Part shown: piece after piece, positions 6,041 through 8,911 of the stretch
Layout of the letters: each line of letters starts with the position of its first letter
Position numbering within the stretch: position 1 is the stretch's first letter
Assembly (NCBI GenBank): GCA_021820825.1
Contig: JAKADD010000085.1
Span: 1-8,911, forward strand
Length of the DNA: 8,911 bases
Direction: 5' to 3'
Source: Bacillota bacterium
Lineage (GTDB): Bacteria; Bacillota; Bacilli; Alicyclobacillales; SLC66
Made by a program: the position numbers and the translations under genes
Notes under the pieces: generated by a model
The model's input: only the letters and a program-made list of their open reading frames with translations
The model's database searches: none
What the model was told of the DNA's origin: nothing

Positions 6041-6057
6041 ATCCAAAAGGTTTTGGA
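6041..6057. promoter_or_regulatory. Operator site 2 for the LacI-family regulator
   Basis: ATCCAAAAGGTTTTGGA shares 15 of 17 bases with site 1 and has perfect seven-base arms (TCCAAAA and TTTTGGA) around GG instead of CG. It lies in the 82-bp gap, 14 bp before the hydrolase start codon, so a bound repressor could block a local promoter or act as a roadblock to read-through. A TACGAT at 6031-6036 could be a -10, but no good -35 stands at the right distance. The missing central CG is unusual for this family. Confidence 0.6.
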
Positions 6058-6071
6058 AAGAAGAGAACGCC

Positions 6072-8285
6072 GTGAGTTGGTTTCGAGTGATCAAGGAAAA
6101 CGATCTGTTTCTCGTCACAGACAATCAGGGACATGTGGCGCATCCGCAGCACAACGATTTTGCCTACGGTCTCTATACAAAAGATACGCGTGTATTGTCC
6201 CGCTATTACTGGTTTATTGACGGGCTGTCGTTTCATCTGCTCAGCGCCGACACCAATCGCAATTATGAAGGGATGTACCGATATGGAAACGACGCGCCGG
6301 CGCCTGGCGCGGCGGTCGCGCTGCACGCGGACACGCTGATTCTGAACAGGCGTCAGCTGATTGATGGACAGGGCGGGCTGATCGAGGAAACGGTCTGTGA
6401 AAACTATGGCGAACAGGATATCGAACTGCGACTGAATTACCTGGTGGATGCAGATTTTTATGATATGTTTGAGGTCAGAGGGTATTCTTCCAGGCTATTA
6501 TCCAAAACGATTCGGCTGACCATTGACAAAGCAACTGCGAAGTTTTCTTTTGAAGCGTCCGACGGGCAGATGATGAGCACGCTGATTCGCGTCGAATATG
6601 GCGCGGGTGAAAACGTGCACATCAGCGCCGCTGCAGAAGACGCACCGCTGCCAGACGCATCTTCTCCGCAATCGGGCATTCGCATACACGGCGACATCCA
6701 TGTGGAAGCAAGGCAATCGGCGACATGGCGGATCCGCATTGCAGTGGAGACGGAGGCTGTCGAAACACCGCCGGAATCAGGGTTGTCTCCGGGAGAACCC
6801 GTTCCGTTTGCTGTTCTCGAAAGAAATTTGCAGGACCGCTACAAAGATTGGTTGAAGACGACGCCGCAGGTTCAGACGCAGGTTGATTTCGAGCGCTGGT
6901 ATGGGCAGGGTCTGCGGGATTTGCGCATGCTTGTTACCGATATTGGGTATGGACCGTTTCCCGTCGCCGGTGTTCCCTGGTTTGCTGTGCCGTTTGGGCG
7001 CGACAGCCTGCTCACCGCGTTTGAGGCGCTTCACATTGCTCCGCAGTTGGTCCGGGGAACACTCGCCACGATGGCGGAGTACCAGGGCAGGCAACTAAGT
7101 GCAGAGCGTGACGAAGAGCCAGGCAAAATGATGCATGAACTGCGCGTGGGAGAGTTGGCCCGTACGGGTGAGATTCCGTTTGGTCCGTATTATGGTTCAA
7201 TCGACGCAACGCCGCTGTTTCTTGTGCTTGCTGCCGAATACGCAGATTGGACTGGCGATCTGACGTTTGTCAGGAGGTTATTGGAAAACGTACAGCGGGC
7301 GTTCGAGTGGATCGAAAATTATGGGGACCGGGATGGAGACGGGTTTATTGAGTACTATCGGCAGGCTGACGGCGGCATCGCCAACCAAGGTTGGAAAGAT
7401 TCGGGCGATTCCATCATGCACAAAGATGGTCGCCTGGCTGAAGGCCCGATTGCCTTGTGCGAGGTTCAAGGATATGTGTATAAAGCGTATCGCAGTTGGG
7501 CGCGCCTGTACCGGCGCATGGGTCGATCTGCCGAGGCGGAGCACTGTTCACAGAAGGCGCAACAGCTTCAACAGCAATTTATCGAAACGTTTTGGATTGA
7601 TGAAGATTCAATTGTAGCGCTTGCTCTGGACGCTCATAAAACACCCCTGCGGGTCGTGACATCCAACATGGGTCAGGTGTTGTGGAGCGGAATATTACCT
7701 GACGCATTGGCTGCTAAATTGGTCGCCAGACTTCTGCAAGCCGATCTCTTTTCGGGCTTTGGCGTGCGGACCCTGTCGGCGCTCGAATCCGCATTCCACC
7801 CGCTCAGTTATCATAACGGATCCGTGTGGCCGCATGATAACGCGCTCATTCTGTTTGGAATGTCACAGTATGGGTACGCTGACGCGGTTGTTCGCGTCGC
7901 GCAGGGTTTGTTGCGCGCATCCGGACACTTTCCCCAGATGCGTCTGCCGGAACTGTTTGGCGGTTACGCGGCGGAACCGGACGAAGCGCCGGCGCCGTAT
8001 CGGGTGTCCTGCTCACCGCAGGCTTGGGCGGCGGCGGCGCCTCTGCTCACGCTGCGGGCGCTGCTGGGTGTCAAGGTGGACCCGGAGCAAGCGGTGTTCA
8101 CGTGCGCTCCCGCACTGCTGCACGGAATGGACCGTCTGACCGTGACAGGTCTTTATCTGGGACAGGGAACTGTCGACATTGTGGTGGAACGGCTGGAATC
8201 AGGCGCACTGTCGGTGTCCGCGGTCAACAACGCCACCGGATGGCAGTTTGTGCAGGCTGCGGAGTTGACATTGGTGAAGAGTTGA
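6072..8285 (+). CDS. Glycogen-debranching/amylo-alpha-1,6-glucosidase-type glycoside hydrolase
   Basis: This 737-residue protein has no signal peptide and should act in the cytoplasm. Residues 1-230 form a beta-rich GDE-like N-terminal domain (GLYTKDTRVLSRYYWFIDG, 33-51). Residues from about 270 form an (alpha/alpha)6-barrel of the debranching-enzyme and mannosylglycerate-hydrolase type. Characteristic motifs are FGRDSLLTA (308-316), GKMMHELRVGE (351-361), GSIDATPLF (375-383), NQGWKDSGDSI (438-448), YHNGSVWPHDNALI (580-593), PELFGGY (626-632) and CSPQAWAAA (647-655). By analogy with related clan members, Asp443 may be the general acid and Glu627 the base. It lacks the 4-alpha-glucanotransferase half of eukaryotic debranching enzymes, so glycogen need not be the substrate; an imported oligosaccharide or glycoside is equally possible. 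GTG is the start, with AAGAAGAGA upstream as a modest ribosome binding site. It lies between a LacI regulator gene and a sugar-binding lipoprotein gene. Confidence 0.9.
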   Translation: MSWFRVIKENDLFLVTDNQGHVAHPQHNDFAYGLYTKDTRVLSRYYWFIDGLSFHLLSADTNRNYEGMYRYGNDAPAPGAAVALHADTLILNRRQLIDGQGGLIEETVCENYGEQDIELRLNYLVDADFYDMFEVRGYSSRLLSKTIRLTIDKATAKFSFEASDGQMMSTLIRVEYGAGENVHISAAAEDAPLPDASSPQSGIRIHGDIHVEARQSATWRIRIAVETEAVETPPESGLSPGEPVPFAVLERNLQDRYKDWLKTTPQVQTQVDFERWYGQGLRDLRMLVTDIGYGPFPVAGVPWFAVPFGRDSLLTAFEALHIAPQLVRGTLATMAEYQGRQLSAERDEEPGKMMHELRVGELARTGEIPFGPYYGSIDATPLFLVLAAEYADWTGDLTFVRRLLENVQRAFEWIENYGDRDGDGFIEYYRQADGGIANQGWKDSGDSIMHKDGRLAEGPIALCEVQGYVYKAYRSWARLYRRMGRSAEAEHCSQKAQQLQQQFIETFWIDEDSIVALALDAHKTPLRVVTSNMGQVLWSGILPDALAAKLVARLLQADLFSGFGVRTLSALESAFHPLSYHNGSVWPHDNALILFGMSQYGYADAVVRVAQGLLRASGHFPQMRLPELFGGYAAEPDEAPAPYRVSCSPQAWAAAAPLLTLRALLGVKVDPEQAVFTCAPALLHGMDRLTVTGLYLGQGTVDIVVERLESGALSVSAVNNATGWQFVQAAELTLVKS
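6500..6516 (+). promoter_or_regulatory. Possible intragenic operator copy
   Basis: ATCCAAAACGATTCGGC inside the hydrolase gene matches operator site 1 at 13 of 17 positions, with the first ten (ATCCAAAACG) identical. It encodes part of LLSKTIRL, so coding constraint could also explain it. Symmetry of the right half is poor. Confidence 0.25.
7581..7597 (-). promoter_or_regulatory. Possible intragenic operator copy, reverse orientation
   Basis: On the minus strand this reads ATCCAAAACGTTTCGAT, whose first 13 bases are identical to operator site 1. The core AAACGTTT is a perfect palindrome centred on CG. It lies within codons for IETFWI of the hydrolase, so chance or codon choice remains possible. 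Confidence 0.3.
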
Positions 8286-8427
8286 CGTTGCCAAGGGGGT
8301 GATGTGACAAAATAGACGATCTGGGCAATTTTCTTGCAGTCGCCGCTTGTGCTGTCTGACAGCGGTTTCATGGCAACAGGAAGCTCTATGTCACACGTAC
8401 GATTCATATGGGGGAGGTCAAACATTC
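8286..8427 (+). other. Intergenic region with interleaved inverted repeats, no clear promoter
   Basis: GTTGCCA (8287-8293) pairs with TGGCAAC (8371-8377), and TGTGACA (8303-8309) pairs with TGTCACA (8389-8395). The order is A-B-A'-B', so the two helices would interleave as in a pseudoknot. Between them, CCGC-T-TGT with ACA-GCGG (8343-8364) could form a small hairpin; only a short T run follows, so termination would be weak. No convincing -35/-10 pair was found, so the downstream binding-protein gene probably shares the upstream transcript. Confidence 0.35.
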
Positions 8428-8911
8428 ATGAAGCAGGGCAGTGGTTTTCCATGGCGCTTGCGCGCCGTTTACAGTCGTGATAAAAAGTGGTCAAATGTGG
8501 TCGCGGGCGGCGCCTGTGTCGTGCTCGGTGCGGCTCTGGTCGGTTGTGGAGCCCCGGCGCAGGCGGCCGCAAAGGCCACCCATTCCCCGGTCACCATCAC
8601 GCTTGGCGGCTGGACATCATCGCCAGTGGAAGCGGCGCTGATGGCTAAGGAACTGACGTACTTCGAAAAGGCATACCCGTGGATTCACGTTAATTATCGC
8701 CCGATCAGCGGCAACTATGAGGCGGTGTTGAAGACGCGGTTTGTGGCGGGAGACGCTCCCGACGTCATCTATGTGAATAACGGCGGGCAATCCAGTTCGT
8801 TCATGAAGAATGGCGATTTGTTGCCGTTAAACAAATACATCAAGGCATCGCATTTCCCGTTGCAGGATTTCTTCCCCGGCGCTCTGAATCTGTTTCGCTA
8901 TCATGGAAGCG
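8428..8911 (+). CDS. Sugar ABC transporter solute-binding lipoprotein, family 1, 3' end cut by window edge
   Basis: The first 161 residues of an extracellular binding protein are present. A 23-residue basic N-region precedes the hydrophobic VVAGGACVVLGAALVGC, where L37-V38-G39-C40 is a good lipobox, so the mature protein should be lipid-anchored at Cys40. The mature part shows family 1 features: VTITLGGWTSSPVE (55-68), a helix leading to FEKAYPWIHVNYRPI (79-93), and VLKTRFVAGDAPDVIYVNNG (100-119), the typical region that precedes the ligand site. Full-length members have about 400-450 residues, so roughly a third is seen. GGGGGAGGT at 8410-8418, nine bases before the ATG, is a strong ribosome binding site and supports this start. 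It follows the hydrolase gene by 142 bp in the same direction and probably delivers the hydrolase substrate; permease genes would be expected just beyond the window. Confidence 0.93.
   Translation, partial: MKQGSGFPWRLRAVYSRDKKWSNVVAGGACVVLGAALVGCGAPAQAAAKATHSPVTITLGGWTSSPVEAALMAKELTYFEKAYPWIHVNYRPISGNYEAVLKTRFVAGDAPDVIYVNNGGQSSSFMKNGDLLPLNKYIKASHFPLQDFFPGALNLFRYHGS

Overview
The window looks like a stretch of a Gram-positive, Bacillota-type chromosome, possibly from the Alicyclobacillaceae or a relative. The reasons are strong GGAGG/GAGGTGAT-type ribosome binding sites, frequent GTG and TTG starts, a lipoprotein-type solute-binding protein, an HxlR-family regulator beside an aldo/keto reductase, and moderate G+C with AT-rich intergenic regions. 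The taxonomic placement is inference; no marker gene is present.

Layout. (1) 1-1132: an aldo/keto reductase (minus strand, 3' end outside the window) faces away from an HxlR-type winged-helix regulator (plus). The 130-bp gap holds two back-to-back sigma-A-like promoters whose -35 elements overlap, flanked by AGTACT and AGTATACT palindromes. (2) 1133-1316: the convergent gap holds a long imperfect stem-loop bordered by A5 and T5, probably a bidirectional terminator. (3) 1317-4718, minus strand: a tight three-gene operon of a family 5 (Opp/Dpp-type) solute-binding protein and its two permeases, with no ATPase gene. (4) 4719-4984: a divergent regulatory region with repeated TTGCAA motifs and an 18-bp near-palindrome centred on CG, lying between the proposed -35 and -10 of the regulator gene. 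(5) 4985-8911, plus strand: a LacI-family regulator, a cytoplasmic protein of the glycogen-debranching/amylo-alpha-1,6-glucosidase type with a GDE-like N-terminal domain and an (alpha/alpha)6 catalytic domain, and the 5' part of a family 1 (sugar) solute-binding lipoprotein gene.

How the parts may work together. Regions 3 to 5 read as a carbohydrate-uptake and hydrolysis locus under one local LacI-type repressor. A sugar oligomer or glycoside would be imported and then hydrolysed by the cytoplasmic debranching-type enzyme. The best new signal is a shared operator-like sequence, ATCCAAAA(C/G)GTTTT(A/G)GA, in front of both the regulator gene and the hydrolase gene. Further ATCCAAAACG copies lie inside the hydrolase gene, once on each strand. 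Two solute-binding proteins of unrelated families flank the regulator, so more than one importer, or one shared ATPase, may serve the pathway. No CRISPR array, tRNA, rRNA, insertion sequence or phage gene was seen.
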